Shown piece by piece: positions 1 through 11,263 of a DNA stretch of 64,000 nucleotides. The DNA comes from Phyto melanocephala (Eukaryota; Arthropoda; Insecta; Diptera; Rhinophoridae): assembly GCA_941918925.1 (NCBI GenBank), contig OW799237.1:4941201-5005200 (forward strand), given 5' to 3'. The notes below the pieces were generated by a model. It worked only from the letters and a program-made list of their open reading frames with translations. It was not told the DNA's origin and did not search any database. Position numbers and translations under genes: made by a program. Numbering within the stretch: the stretch's first letter is position 1; every line of letters starts with the position of its first letter.

Positions 1-546
1 GCGTTTTATGGAATTTCAGACGTCAGTCAAATGCCGAACTGACGTCATTTATAAAATTTTTATAAAAATTCATTTTATTTATTGTTGTATTCTATTTTTC
101 GCCTGGTATACTACAAGTAGAATAATAAAAAAAAAAAAAATAATTATAATGGAACATATAGAAAAAATTATAATCTATTAAAGATCAAATCTAATAATAA
201 AGTAATTAGAAATATACTTATATTTTTATAACAAAACACCAACAACAATCAAAATAAAACACAGTTCTAGAATGGAAAATTAATTATGATTATACTTAGT
301 TGGGGTTGCCAGTTTTACTTTTCGAGACTACTTTTTAAATGGGATTTTTTTGTGTGACAGTAGCTATTTGTTTTGGATACTAAAATAAATTAGGCAAAAA
401 TAAAAAACTTTATAATGACATTTAAAATTATGAAATTAAAAAAAGAACTAAAGAATTTAATTAAAATTTTAGAAAAAAAATGTCAAAAATTCAATATAAT
501 AAAGGTATGCACGTAGTAAATTTAATGGGATAAAAAAAGTCGATAT
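1..546. other. AT-rich spacer with one palindrome
   Basis: No gene is supported here. A perfect 9-bp inverted repeat (GACGTCAGT at 19-27, ACTGACGTC at 38-46, 10-nt spacer) includes a full TGACGTCA octamer, the consensus for CREB/ATF-type factors. The rest is AT-rich with short A and T runs. Confidence 0.5.
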
Positions 547-788
547 CCCTGTGCACCAAATTATCGTATGTTACTTTTTTTTTAGAAATCGACATTTTTA
601 TGCAAATTGGTTCTACATCCATGAATCCATCTGCTGATAAAATATTATAGCGATAACTGTTTTAGTTATGGAGATAAATCTGTGTACACTTTATCGTATG
701 TATGTATGTTTTTATTTATTTAAAAGTAATAAAAACGCTTTCCTGTAAAATTTTGTTTTTGCAACATACGATAATTTCGCGCACAGGG
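547..788. mobile_element. Short inverted-repeat element (MITE) with 8-bp target duplication
   Basis: The ends are inverted repeats of about 28 bp. The left end begins CCCTGTGCACCAAATTATCG and the right end, reverse-complemented, begins CCCTGTGCGCGAAATTATCG. Both continue into TATGTT. The element is 242 bp with no coding capacity and is flanked by a perfect 8-bp direct repeat, GTCGATAT (539-546 and 789-796). An 8-bp duplication is used by the hAT and P superfamilies among others; the terminal bases do not settle which. It is a non-autonomous DNA transposon moved in trans. Confidence 0.82.
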
Positions 789-934
789 GTCGATATAATA
801 AAGATATACACGTAATCAAATTAAATTTTTGAATAATTACAAAGTAGTTTCTAGCATTACAACAACCAATTCGCTTAAGTTATGTTTTTAAATTATAACG
901 AAAATTGATTTTTTCAGCTGGAGAACAGAAAGGA

Positions 935-1410
935 GCGATATGGGTATCAAAAGAAAGGGCTTGACTAGCAGAATATAATAAACTAAATATATGATGGCAG
1001 TCACTACAAAATGGCGTACAATTAACTTATATATGGTCAAATCTAGTAATTAAAAATTTACCCACTTCAACCCCCTCAATATTGGTATCAAACAAAAGGG
1101 CTTAACGAGTAGAATAATGAAAAGATTAAAACGCAAGATGGCAGCCGAAATAAAATGGCGGAAATATGGATCAAATATAGTAATTACGGCTTTGCCCTTT
1201 AAACCTCCTCAATATTGGTATCAAATAAAAGGGCTTGATTGGTAGCAAACAGTAAACTTTAAAAACGTTGAAATCTAAGATGATGCCCTAAACGAAATAA
1301 AGGTTAATTTTTTTTCTCAACCTTATAACAATGGGTATCAAATGAAAGGGTATCAAAATTCAAAAAACGAAATAAGAAAACAAAATGACGTATAAAATTA
1401 AATCTTAAAT
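935..1410. repeat. Degenerate tandem modules (about 125 bp) of a dispersed repeat
   Basis: Four degenerate copies of a module carry the phrase 'GGTATCAAA..AAAGGGCTTGA', followed by 'AGAATAAT.AAA' and 'AAGATGGC.GCC..AAATGGCG'. They start near 938, 1082, 1214 and 1327. The same module, in the other orientation, lies inside the INE-1-like element at 19230-20249 (around 19390-19640). This stretch is therefore best read as an internal fragment of that repeat family, without its hairpin ends. Confidence 0.6.
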
Positions 1411-2245
1411 CCAGGCTGCGCTACGATGTGGTCATTATGCATGTGTACATGTTGAAGTGAAAGTTATCAGATTCGGCTAGACGGCAAATTTAGCATTCTT
1501 AATTAATAAAGAAATATTGATAAAAAAAAATAGGATTTACAACTTGGAAATCGCTCTAAATTTAACATTGATATTAAAAAACGAAATAACTCAAATTTTA
1601 TATCAAATTTTAATTCCCTGCAGTATGCGTGATTCAGAGACAAAAAGTGAGCTGATACGTCGTGAAGCAGTAGGTTTGGCAGCCCTAGTCAAATTGTACA
1701 TTTAAAAAAATGGTTAAGGAAATTTTAATAATCTTAATATACATTGTATTAAATTTTTCTTTTTTAATTAAACACACATATTAATAGATTACAATTTAGA
1801 AGATTTATGGGTTTTTATATTTTGCACTCTATTTTATAACATTTCACTACTTTTAAATATTTTAATTTTATTTCTTTTTTTTTTAGATAAACAAATGTTT
1901 ATTTATTTTGTTAATGTTTATACATATGTATGTATGTATTTAATGAATAAGATCGATTATTAAAAAATATATGTATAAGCACTTGGTAACAGCCTAAAAA
2001 TATTATTTATTTAATATTTACGTCCATCATTTCCATAATACAAACTTATTGTTGTCAAAAAAACAGTTCAGAATTTAAATTATAAACTTCAACAAAATAC
2101 AAATACAATTTAACAATAGTAGTTTGAAAAATAATACAGAATATGCTTTATATGTTATAAGCAGGGATTTTAAAAATTGTAATCAAGGTGATAAATAAAG
2201 TGTTACCATCTTGACTTACTAACGAATAAATGATTTTAAAATGTT
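1411..2245. other. AT-rich spacer, nothing recognised
   Basis: Only short chance reading frames with non-ATG starts occur here. I see no splice-flanked exon, RNA gene or repeat end. Confidence 0.5.
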
Positions 2246-3123
2246 GCACAGTGTTCGATTCTTGAATCTAGCTGGCCAAAATTAATAACTTTTGTAATAA
2301 AACGTGTAGAAAGTTGATTTTTGGCACAAAAACTTTAAATTCTCTATTTAAAACAACTGCAAAAAAATGGATAAATCCGCCTACAGACATCCATCTGTCC
2401 CGAAATTTATTACATATACTAAAACAAAAACTTTTCAGTTTACTTAAATCGATTGTTGTTGATGAACTGCAGACAAAATTTTGTGAAATGAAGTCAACCA
2501 TACGATCAACTTTGTCTTGTTTGACAGTGGATAACCATATTTGAAAACGATCTTTGCGTGAAATTGTAGTAGACTCCATGTCGTTTTTGAAAAATTTTGT
2601 TCGGCATGGGCACTTTCGGGCAAAAAATTTTTTTATTTTCTATTAGTCCAAAGTCCAAATTTTACTAAACAAGTAATAAGATCATGGAAGTATATAGAAG
2701 AAAAAAATATTTGTCTACAAAGTTTTATTTTCGTTTTAAAAAATGTTACTTACAACCTTCCTGATATAATTGCTAATAAAAACTACGTCCTTTATTCTGA
2801 TAACTGAAAAATACACCGCGTTTACTCTAATGATAATACCAGTCTCAGTAAAAAAAGAACTAATAAACTAAATTGCATAGACAACTTGTAATTGACCTCT
2901 AAACATAAGTAATTTTTCAAGCGAAATAAACAAAATTTTTTTTCTTCATTTTACATGATATTCGTAGTACCGTTATAGTCGTACATATTTAAATTCCAGC
3001 AAAAAATCATGAGAAATATCTTAGTTGGTATGTTCTTATTTAAATATTGTGGTCGAATTTGTTCCTTTTTATAACTGATTTTTGGGTTTTTGGCCAGCCA
3101 GATTAAAGAATCGAACACCGTGC
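2246..3123 (-). mobile_element. Unclassified DNA transposon with about 35-bp inverted repeats
   Basis: Long inverted repeats bound an 878-bp element: GCACAGTGTTCGATTCTT at the left and GCACGGTGTTCGATTCTT at the right, read inward. The match continues through AATCT.GCTGGCCAAAA with only a few mismatches in about 35 bp. GTT flanks both sides, too short to be a secure target duplication. A minus-strand frame from an ATG at 2579 runs leftward into the left repeat. It looks like the start of a transposase whose remainder was deleted. I cannot assign a superfamily. Confidence 0.68.
2268..2579 (-). pseudogene. Possible transposase N-terminal remnant, 103 aa
   Basis: The frame starts at a real ATG with a reasonable context (AACGACATGG) and lies inside the inverted-repeat element, reading toward its left end. 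Residues 1-80 are polar and mixed, unlike the AT-rich noise frames nearby, and include FRDRWMSVGG near residue 60. The last 20 or so residues are read through the terminal repeat, so the true C-terminus is missing. The function is inferred only from position within the transposon. The family is not recognised. Confidence 0.4.
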
Positions 3124-4580
3124 GTTGTTAAAAATGCTCGGTTTAAATAAAACTTTATTTGCGTTTTGGAAATTTTAAAAATTAATTTATTTAAACAAAA
3201 TCCTAATTCCTTGTTTTTACTTTATTTTTGCTTTTCCTATGAGGGCTTTTAACTTTTGAAAAAAGTTATAAAATAAATTGTTTTTTTTTTCATTTAGCCT
3301 TACATTTTTCATTACAAACTGAGCAAAAAGATGAGTGAATAACGCAAAAAGCTCTATTTTTATATAAAGAAAAACTTTTGTTCTTTGTAAGAATTAACAT
3401 ATTATTTTCTTATCAATTTTCATCGTCACCAATATGCTATTTATTTATATTTAACTACATGGTGAGCTAAGAGTAACGATGGGGTTTAAAATTTTTTAAA
3501 ATTAATTTATTGTTAAAAAAAATAAAATAAATAAACTAATGAAAATTGCTACACCCCATGGTAACTTTTAGGCAAGAGAACTGTACGTTAAGATTCTAGG
3601 AGTTTCTAAATTCGAACAGAGAGGCATAACACCACTGTTAAATTTAACCGGATATTTTGGTTATGTACCATTGGAATATTCACATCATGCAAGACCAATC
3701 AATAATTCATTTTTAAATTTTCCATTTGATTTTAATGTTTTTTTTTATACTACTCTGATCGAGCGAAAGGATGAAATTTGTTTAAAATTCCTTGTGAAAA
3801 TATATTCTGTTAGCAAGGAAAATTATATTAAAAATTTGTATAATACTTGCAAACAATCTAAGTACATAAATTCAATTATCTGCTGCAGCTATTTTGCTAT
3901 TTTTTTTTTAAATAATTGTCATAATTATAATCTAATTTTTACGAGAAGAAAAAACACACACTTCTAATAACTTGCATAGTTGAGCTTAAAATTAGCTGAA
4001 AAAAAATACAATAAGCGTGGAACTTTCAATAAAACAATAACAAAAATTTATTAGATCTTGAATACTATTATAAATTTAATTTTATAACTTTGGGTGTTAA
4101 TCTTATTTGTCTTATTCCAACCAAAAATCGATACAATTGGAGTAGGGGAAGTGATACCCCCATATAAAAAACTAATTATATGATTTATTTTAGAAACAAT
4201 ATACATATATTAGAGTTATCAATGCTGGTATTAGACATATTTATATATAAAACTAATTCCAATTATTAGATAGGATTTGATCCTACGTACGTGGTACCTC
4301 CCATACAAAAAAAATTGTGTAGTGGCATATCTGCAAAACTGAAATTGTTATAAAAATACATTTTATTAAAATTCTAGAAAACTGTAATCCCTATTTAGTT
4401 AGTACAAGCTACTCCTGATAACAATATCCTAATTAGAACCAAAATTTTTAAAGGTCGGCAAAATGGTGACATTCTCATACGAATGAAATACTTTTGATAA
4501 AAATTATTGCACACCTAACAAATGTTGGCAGATTATAAAATCTATCTCCTAATGAGTATAATAAAAAAAACTTTGTTAAA
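3124..4580. other. AT-rich spacer, nothing recognised
   Basis: A 98-codon plus-strand frame at 3671-3967 is AT-driven and has no recognisable domain. No other structure was found. Confidence 0.45.
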
Positions 4581-4609
4581 GGCTAGCGAAGCGATCTGGG
4601 TTCTGCTAG
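4581..4609 (+). mobile_element. Helitron-like 3' terminus
   Basis: The sequence GCGAAGCGATCTGGGTTCTG ending in CTAG, followed by T, resembles the 3' end of insect Helitrons: a GC-rich short fold about a dozen bases before a CTRR terminus, inserted before T. No matching 5' TC terminus was found upstream, so this is probably a 3' fragment or a copy whose start has decayed. Confidence 0.4.
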
Positions 4610-5355
4610 TTATTAAAGGTAATTGCATTTCTTATATGTATAAATAAGTATATTTATGTTTCCAAACAAATTTCGTCTACATATAAAACAATATATTGAT
4701 AAAAAATTTCCTGGAATTTCATAATATATATAAACACTTAATTGTATTTTAAAAACATTTTTATGGTAAAACAATAATATACATACATACATGTATAAGA
4801 ATGTACATACAGTAAAAAATTGATAACATATATTTGTTTTTTATATGTTAAAGAATGAAATCTATAAACCGGTAAATATCCCAATATGCAAACTGATAAG
4901 AATTAATTGATAAGGAATTTGCAATGTCAAAATAGTCATGTAGACATTTAATTATTTTTCTCACACACATATATGTACATAGATATCGTACCCAACCTTT
5001 TTTGGATTATTGACAAATTTCGCTCTTTTAATGCATAAAAATTAACAAACAAATACTTATAAAGTCCCAATTTGATTTAGGCGGCGTTTGCCAAATCTGT
5101 TGTTAATTATTTGATAAAAATAATCAAAGAAACAAGACATGATGCTTAAATGAGTATTACTAGTTAAAAAAATAAAAAACTCATCAGCGGACTAGGTGTT
5201 CCTCAGAGGAAACGATTTGCAGTTTGAGGTCGCTTAATAATAAATACGATGGTCCACTCTCTGACTTTCAAATCCAACAAAACGAGTTCAATAATTTGTA
5301 ACAACAGAAATGTTACAAATTTTCTCATTTCTGGCAACTCTAACTTTAACTTGAC
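4610..5355. other. AT-rich spacer, nothing recognised
   Basis: The stretch between the Helitron-like end and the piggyBac copy holds short ATAC/ATGT microsatellite patches only. No gene is visible. Confidence 0.45.
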
Positions 5356-5359
5356 TTAA

Positions 5360-7132
5360 CCCTTTGACGTATATGGGACACCGGTGTCCCTGAAGTTTAC
5401 TTCACGTTTATTTTTAAATAAATCGTGTTTTCAAATTAAATTTGGCACTAACTAATTATTTATAAAAAAAACTAAATTTTAATTTAAAGGTTGGTACTTC
5501 ATTGCTTAAAACGGCTAGTAATTGTGTATTTCCACTATAAACTTAGTCATTATCGTTTTTTGAAGTGATTAAAAGTATATTTTAAAGTTTTTAAAAGTAG
5601 TTTGTGAAAGTTTTTGTAAAAATGGTAAGTAAGAATAGGATTTTTGGGGTATTTATTGCAATTTATAATTTTGAAGTTGGAAAAAAACTAAATTTTCCGT
5701 AAGGGACACCCAATGTCCCAATATGCGTGAAGGGTCACGATTACAAAAAATTAACATATTTTTTATTTTAATTAAAATTGTTTTAGGCCCATAGAAGTAC
5801 CAGAATATCCAATTTGACTGATAGCCAAGTAGAAGAGGATCTTATGGCGGATAATATTGAAACTGAAGATGCACTTATTTTGGATGAAGAAGATCAAGCA
5901 TTTCTACAACAATTAGATAAACATATGGTAAAATTCAAAGGGCATACATGAAAGAATAAATGCAAAATAAACCAGTAAAAAGCGGCTTCAAAATGTGGTG
6001 CCGGGCTGATGCTGAAACAGGATATCTATTTAAGTTTGATTTATATACCGGAAAAAAGAAAGCGGGACCGGAAGTAGGATTGGGTGAAGCCGTCGTAATT
6101 GATCTTACAAAAACATTAACGGGTGTTGGGTGTGATATAATTTGGACAATTTTTTCAATTCACCTATATTGCAATATATCATCGCCAATTGAAATTTAAA
6201 ATCTTGTGGTACTGTTCGTATACAGCGAAAATATATTCCTAAAAATTTATTATCAGACAAGAATATGAAAGGAGGTTATATATTATGCTTCTAGTTTTGA
6301 AGGAAATTTATTTTATGAAATGGATGGATAACAAGCCGTAGAAGTTCTTGCAATTTTTTTGTTGCTGATACCTATTCAAAAAATAAAACGTAAACATATA
6401 TGATCCGCTCAAAGCCTTGAGATTACATGCCCTGATATTATTAGTAAATACAATAAAGATACGCGTGGGGTTGATCTAATTGATCAAAAGAAAGTCACGT
6501 ACGAAATCGACAGAAAATCTCAAATTATCATCTGCGACTTTTTTCGATTTACTAGATATTGCAATAAATAATGCCCACTATATATATTTAAAACTGCACG
6601 CAGAACATCGCATTGAAGGAAACTTTCCTACGTCACTAGAATACAGACAAGTTGTCGCTAGGACTATGATTGGAAACTTTTTAGAAAACATGCCTTGCTG
6701 TCTACTTCCATTACAAAAAAAAACGGATCCAAAATCTAGAACACAAATAATCTTTGCCGACACATGTAATGGTAAAAGGTCGTTTAGAGATGTGCGCAAT
6801 GTGTAAAGAGTGGACTAGAAAATCGGACCAATAGTATTTGTGATGTTTGCAAAGTTAATTTATGCTTCACAGCTGACAGAAATTGCTTTGAAGACTTTCA
6901 TTTATAAAAGTATTTATTAAATTTTATTGTTTTATAAAATTTTGTTATTAAATAAAAAAATATGTTTTACGCCTCTTATCGCATATTGGGACATATTTGT
7001 CCCAAGTGATTTCTTTAAATGTACTGAATTAAAAAAATGTTTAATAAATATATTTTAAATACCCCTAAATATGCTATATAATTCACTCATATTCATTAAA
7101 ACTTTAGCAGGTTCGTTTAGTGCGTCAAAGGG
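5360..7132 (+). mobile_element. Non-autonomous piggyBac-type transposon, 1.77 kb
   Basis: The element is bounded by the target tetranucleotide TTAA on both sides (5356-5359, 7133-7136), with 10-bp terminal inverted repeats CCCTTTGACG. TTAA targeting and CCC-starting ends are the signature of the piggyBac superfamily. Inside are pieces of a transposase in plus orientation (5622-6900), with an internal deletion and frameshifts. Three GGGACA-type palindromes lie in the subterminal regions, near 5379, 5702 and 6988. The copy cannot make an active enzyme. Confidence 0.9.
5622..6905 (+). pseudogene. Broken piggyBac transposase
   Basis: A DDE-type transposase of the piggyBac family (DDE_Tnp_1_7), now disrupted. 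The start appears to be ATG immediately followed by GTAAGT at 5622, with an intron ending in TTTTAG near 5787. An acidic N-terminal segment follows (DSQVEEDLMADNIETEDALI). A deletion then joins this segment to the middle of the catalytic domain near 5920. The piece NKPVKSGFKMWCRADAETGY at about 5960-6030 and the following FDLYTGKK are strongly typical of piggyBac enzymes. Another deletion leads to RGVDLIDQ near 6465, which carries the last catalytic Asp. A frameshift in the T run near 6540 moves the C-terminal domain into another frame (6540-6806). The end has a remnant of the Cys-rich finger. Confidence 0.85.
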
Positions 7133-7136
7133 TTAA

Positions 7137-8684
7137 TAGGCAAGTCGTTTTCTTATTCTTTATAGTTTAAAGAGGATTTATCAATAAATAATTAACAAAA
7201 ACATTTCAAATAAAAATTCTTCTTAACAAAGAAAAAAGCAATCGCTTTTTTTATAACTGTTCAACACACATGAACTGTTGACAAAATAATATTATAAAGA
7301 AAAGAACCTGACAGGCATAAATATGGAAAATCCCGTTGAGAAAAAAATCACACAACTTAAAAATAAATATATGTACATATTTAAATTAAGTAAAAAAATA
7401 CTATGTATATAGGTATATTAAATTATCTTTATTGACTATGATGAAATATGCATAATTTTTGCTTATCAGCGGAAATTCAATACAAACACACTCTCGCACA
7501 AACGCACAAAAAAAGAAAAAATTACAAAATGGTAAATAATAAAAAACAATTAAAATTGTACCTATAAAGACGTTGTTGAGATATTTAAAGAAATAACGGC
7601 CAAAATAAAATACACAATTAGGTAGTCGGGCCTTTTTAATTAAACTACATACTAAACACATATTAGCAAAAACAGTGTTGCCATATTGAACTTAATAATT
7701 AGTGTTTTACTCCTCGAGAGAAATATACATTTTATTATATTGCATAAAAATAGAAAATAACTCTGTGTACTTTTGACAAAACAACTTATTTCGAATTTTA
7801 AAATATGTATATGTTAACACAAAAAAACATCAAAATTTTTAGTTTGATTTTTTTGATGCGATAACTCTAATCTAATAATTCATAGAAAGACGCGGATTAA
7901 TTAAAATGAATTGAATCTTTAGAGACTGGGGAAATATACTGAATAGCTAAAAACTTGAACATTTTTATACCTTGACGTAAAATTAAAAAGTCTACAACTG
8001 TATAAAAAGCCAAATGCGAAACAGATAAGAAATGTTTTCCACTTTATTATAAAAAGTGCAGTATATATATTTTATTGAAAGCGGGTCTGTACATACATAT
8101 GTATATTGGAAGTTATAAATATATGTTAAAATATTTTTTTCATCATACATACAAGTATGCAAAAAATAAGCAACGTATGGCTGTGTAAAATAAAAGTTTT
8201 ATATCAAACTAAGCAAAAAGAAAAATAATTTATTTTAAAATGATTTTAAGAAATTACTTTGTTTAAGAGGTCACAACCAACTTCAAATTTAATAAAAAAT
8301 ATAATAAATGAATTTTTTCGATCTTTTTAATTTATATAAACAGATGTTTTTTGTATGGAGCTTGAGATCAACTGTTTATTTAATAAAAAATTTTACATAA
8401 AAACGTGTGGCGAAATTACGGCATTCGATTGCTTGTAAAATTATAAAACTTTTTATTAATATCTCAGATTTGGGTAAAATTTTGATAGCATTAAAATGGC
8501 GTAATTTTTCGGAGAATGATGTAATTATTTACGTACAGCCGTTCTCATGATATAGCTTTACCAACAAACATTACCTATAATTTATACATATAACAATTTT
8601 TTATATTATTTATTTGGTTATTGAATTTAAGCTGGCTTATATGCACAAATGGTGCATATAAACTAGCTTAAATGCAACAATTAA
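7137..8684. other. AT-rich spacer with one hairpin
   Basis: No gene was found. Near the right end, TTATATGCAC (8637-8646) and GTGCATATAA (8652-8661) form a 10-bp perfect stem. The surrounding 60 bp (TATTTATTTGGTT, TTTAAGCTGG) recur at 21965-22035, so it is part of a low-copy dispersed repeat. GCTTGAGATCAAC near 8362 matches the arm of the fold-back element at 14608. Confidence 0.5.
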
Positions 8685-9546
8685 ACAAGTAAGAGCGCTA
8701 TATTCGGCCGTGCCGAATCTTATATACCCTTCACAACGTGTAGTCATGCAATAACAGTAGTTTGTATCACCATTCATCTCATATGAAATACGTACATACA
8801 TATAAAAAATATACATATATAAAAAACATCCCATAAATAAAAAAAAAATTTAAAAAAAAAAAATTTAAAAAAAAAATTTAAAAAAAAAATTTAAAAAAAA
8901 TTAAAAAAAAAATGTAAAAAAAAAAATTTAAAAAAGTAATTAAAATATATATAATTAATATAAAACAAAAAAAAAATAAAAAAAAAAATTAAAAAAAAAA
9001 ATAATAAAAATATAAATAATATATTAAATAAAAAATAAAAAAAAAAATAAAAAAAATATTAAAAAAAAAAATTAAAAAAAAAAATTAAAAAAAAATTTTT
9101 TAAATATAAAAAAATATTTTTTTGGCTCAGCTGGGATTCGATCCCACGTTTACTTTAGCCAATATACAAGTTTGTATGTATGTATGTATGTTGTTGTTGT
9201 AATGTTGTTTTTGTGAAAAAAAAATCGAGGTGGTCGTGGGTTTTTGCTCATATCTCAGTTGTTTATGTACCGATGTTTCTGATTTTCAATAGCGATATAC
9301 TCCCGAATATTTCTGATATTTTAATACCTCACCCGGGTCCAAGTGATGTCGGGGGGCTTCAAAAAGTTGATTTCAACATACACACGGACAGACGGTCAGA
9401 CGGACAGACTGACAGAGCTTAATCGACTTCCCTATTCATAAGCTTTCAGAAAATATATACTTTATGGGGTCGGAAATGAAAATTGTAGAAATTTCACACG
9501 GAATGACAAACCTATATATACCCTTTTTCACTGTGTGAAGGGTATA
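8685..9546 (+). mobile_element. INE-1/HINE-like repeat, copy 1
   Basis: The copy starts ACAAGTAAGAGCGC and then has the perfect hairpin ATTCGGC-CGT-GCCGAAT. It ends in a stem-loop whose arms are TATACCC and GGGTATA around a GTGAAG-type core. Near the 3' end are a GGACAGACGG tract and TATACTTTATGGGGTCGGAA. As I recall, these phrases also occur in Drosophila INE-1 (DNAREP1), a non-autonomous Helentron-associated element. The middle is an extremely A-rich tract (8835-9120), and there is a tRNA B-box-like segment GGGATTCGATCCCACG at about 9132. It is non-coding. Confidence 0.72.
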
Positions 9547-11263
9547 ATAAATATTGTTTTTTTTTTTGTTTATTGATATAGGTACATATAATAATAGTAA
9601 AAAATCGGCAACTCTTTAAATTTTTTTTGTTCCTTTAAAGTGGGGTGTTTGAGAGTATAAAATAATTAAAAGGTACACAAGTACTCACTAACATTTACAC
9701 AAATACCAAAACGGTGGAGGAGAAGGCAAGATAAAAAGAAGTGATATAGAGAAACAGGTGACTTTGATGAAACAACAACAAAAGTAACTTGATAAACTTT
9801 TGAAAGATAAAACAAAAATAAATATAAATTAATGAATATTTTACAAACTGATTTAGGTGACGAATACTCCCCACAAAAGAGAAAGTCAAGTAGGTATGAG
9901 GCAAAAAAATCAAAAGAAAACAAGATAATTATCTTACACTTACCGTAAAAGAATATCTTATGGATGCGTGTTAATTCTCTAAATACAGTTTTTAACTTTT
10001 AAGCAATTCTTTTTAATTTTTTTACTATTAAATAAACTTAAAAAACACACACAGTTACTAGTTGTATTCAAATTTTTTCTATATGTATCTTTTGTGTAAT
10101 TCGTTTTGCACGGATCTAAATTTTGTGACGATCTTTTTTCTTCACTTAATTGGTATTTGTGATTTTTTTTTAATTTCTTAACACATATTTTTTTGATAAA
10201 TATTTATATAAATATTAAATAAAGTTTTGCAAATTATTAACTATCTTCTAAATAAAAGATCAAATTTATAACTTTTATCCGTATTTTTTTTTTTTTTTGT
10301 AAGCAACAGGCGAATATTCTACAATAAAACTATAATAGATACAGTAAGAAAGGAAACGTATCTAATTGCGACTACAGGGTGTTTCAGAGCAGAAGTGGTT
10401 TTTACGTACTTATACATTAAGTGGTCTTGCTGATATTATTTTTAGAAATATTGGCAACTAAGCTCTAATTGTTAATAATGAAAGCATAAAAGACTTGTAC
10501 ACATTTTTTAGCTACTAATATGTTCACTGATTGATTATAAACCTCCAAGTTTCTTTTTGATTGATTATTGTTTTTAAAGATAGTAACGTACACACAGTCA
10601 AGCAATATCAATTTGAGCATATCTGACAAGTATGTTGAATTAGCATTTATATAGCAAAAAGTTTTAATCAGTACCAACATATCGTTTAGACGTAATATTA
10701 TTTTCAACGTTCGTATATTAACCACATATGCTGGAATTTTTTTAACAATATCAACAGACGTATGTAAAGGATTTAAGCATATTGTATAGGCACCATATTT
10801 TTTTACAATCCTGACATATGTGTCTTTTTTTTAAACGATATCTTACACATCTGGAAAATGATATTTCTATACACATAACATAAGATAGAATTGTTATAAC
10901 ATTAAGTTTGATATAATGTGTTAACTGTAGACTACTCACGTTTATTTTTAAATATTGGTAAAACAGATATTTAACAAAATAACATTTTTTAAGATAATTA
11001 ATTATTTAATAATTTTTTAATAAAAAGGTTAAATTTTATAAAAATGTTTATATTAAAGCAAAAAAAGTTACTTGAATAACAAACAAATGCACTAATCTTT
11101 TACTTACTTTATTCACAGGGTGTGAAAAGGATAGTTAATCAAGTAAAATAGAAAATAAACATCTGGCTACACAATGTGTCATCACTATTTGTAAACAATA
11201 GCACACGAAAACATCAAAAGTTTGCAAAATATTTGTAATATATAAAAACAAAAATAATTAAAA
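9547..11263. other. Spacer upstream of SYF2
   Basis: AT-rich sequence that should contain the SYF2 promoter in its last few hundred bases; no TATA box or DRE element is clear. A short CAGGGTGTTTC at 10376 resembles a mariner-type end, but no partner was found. The minus-strand frames here have no domain. Confidence 0.45.

Noticed and set aside
1517..1705. 62-codon plus-strand frame
   Set aside because: Starts at TTG, AT-driven composition, no domain and no splice context.
3671..3967. 98-codon plus-strand frame
   Set aside because: Starts at TTG-type codon, rich in Phe/Ile/Asn/Lys from AT bias, no recognisable motif or flanking gene signals.
10370..10400. CAGGGTGTTTC as a complete mariner-type element
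   Set aside because: Only one end is visible here and another at 13892; no opposite-facing partner or TA duplication could be paired with either.
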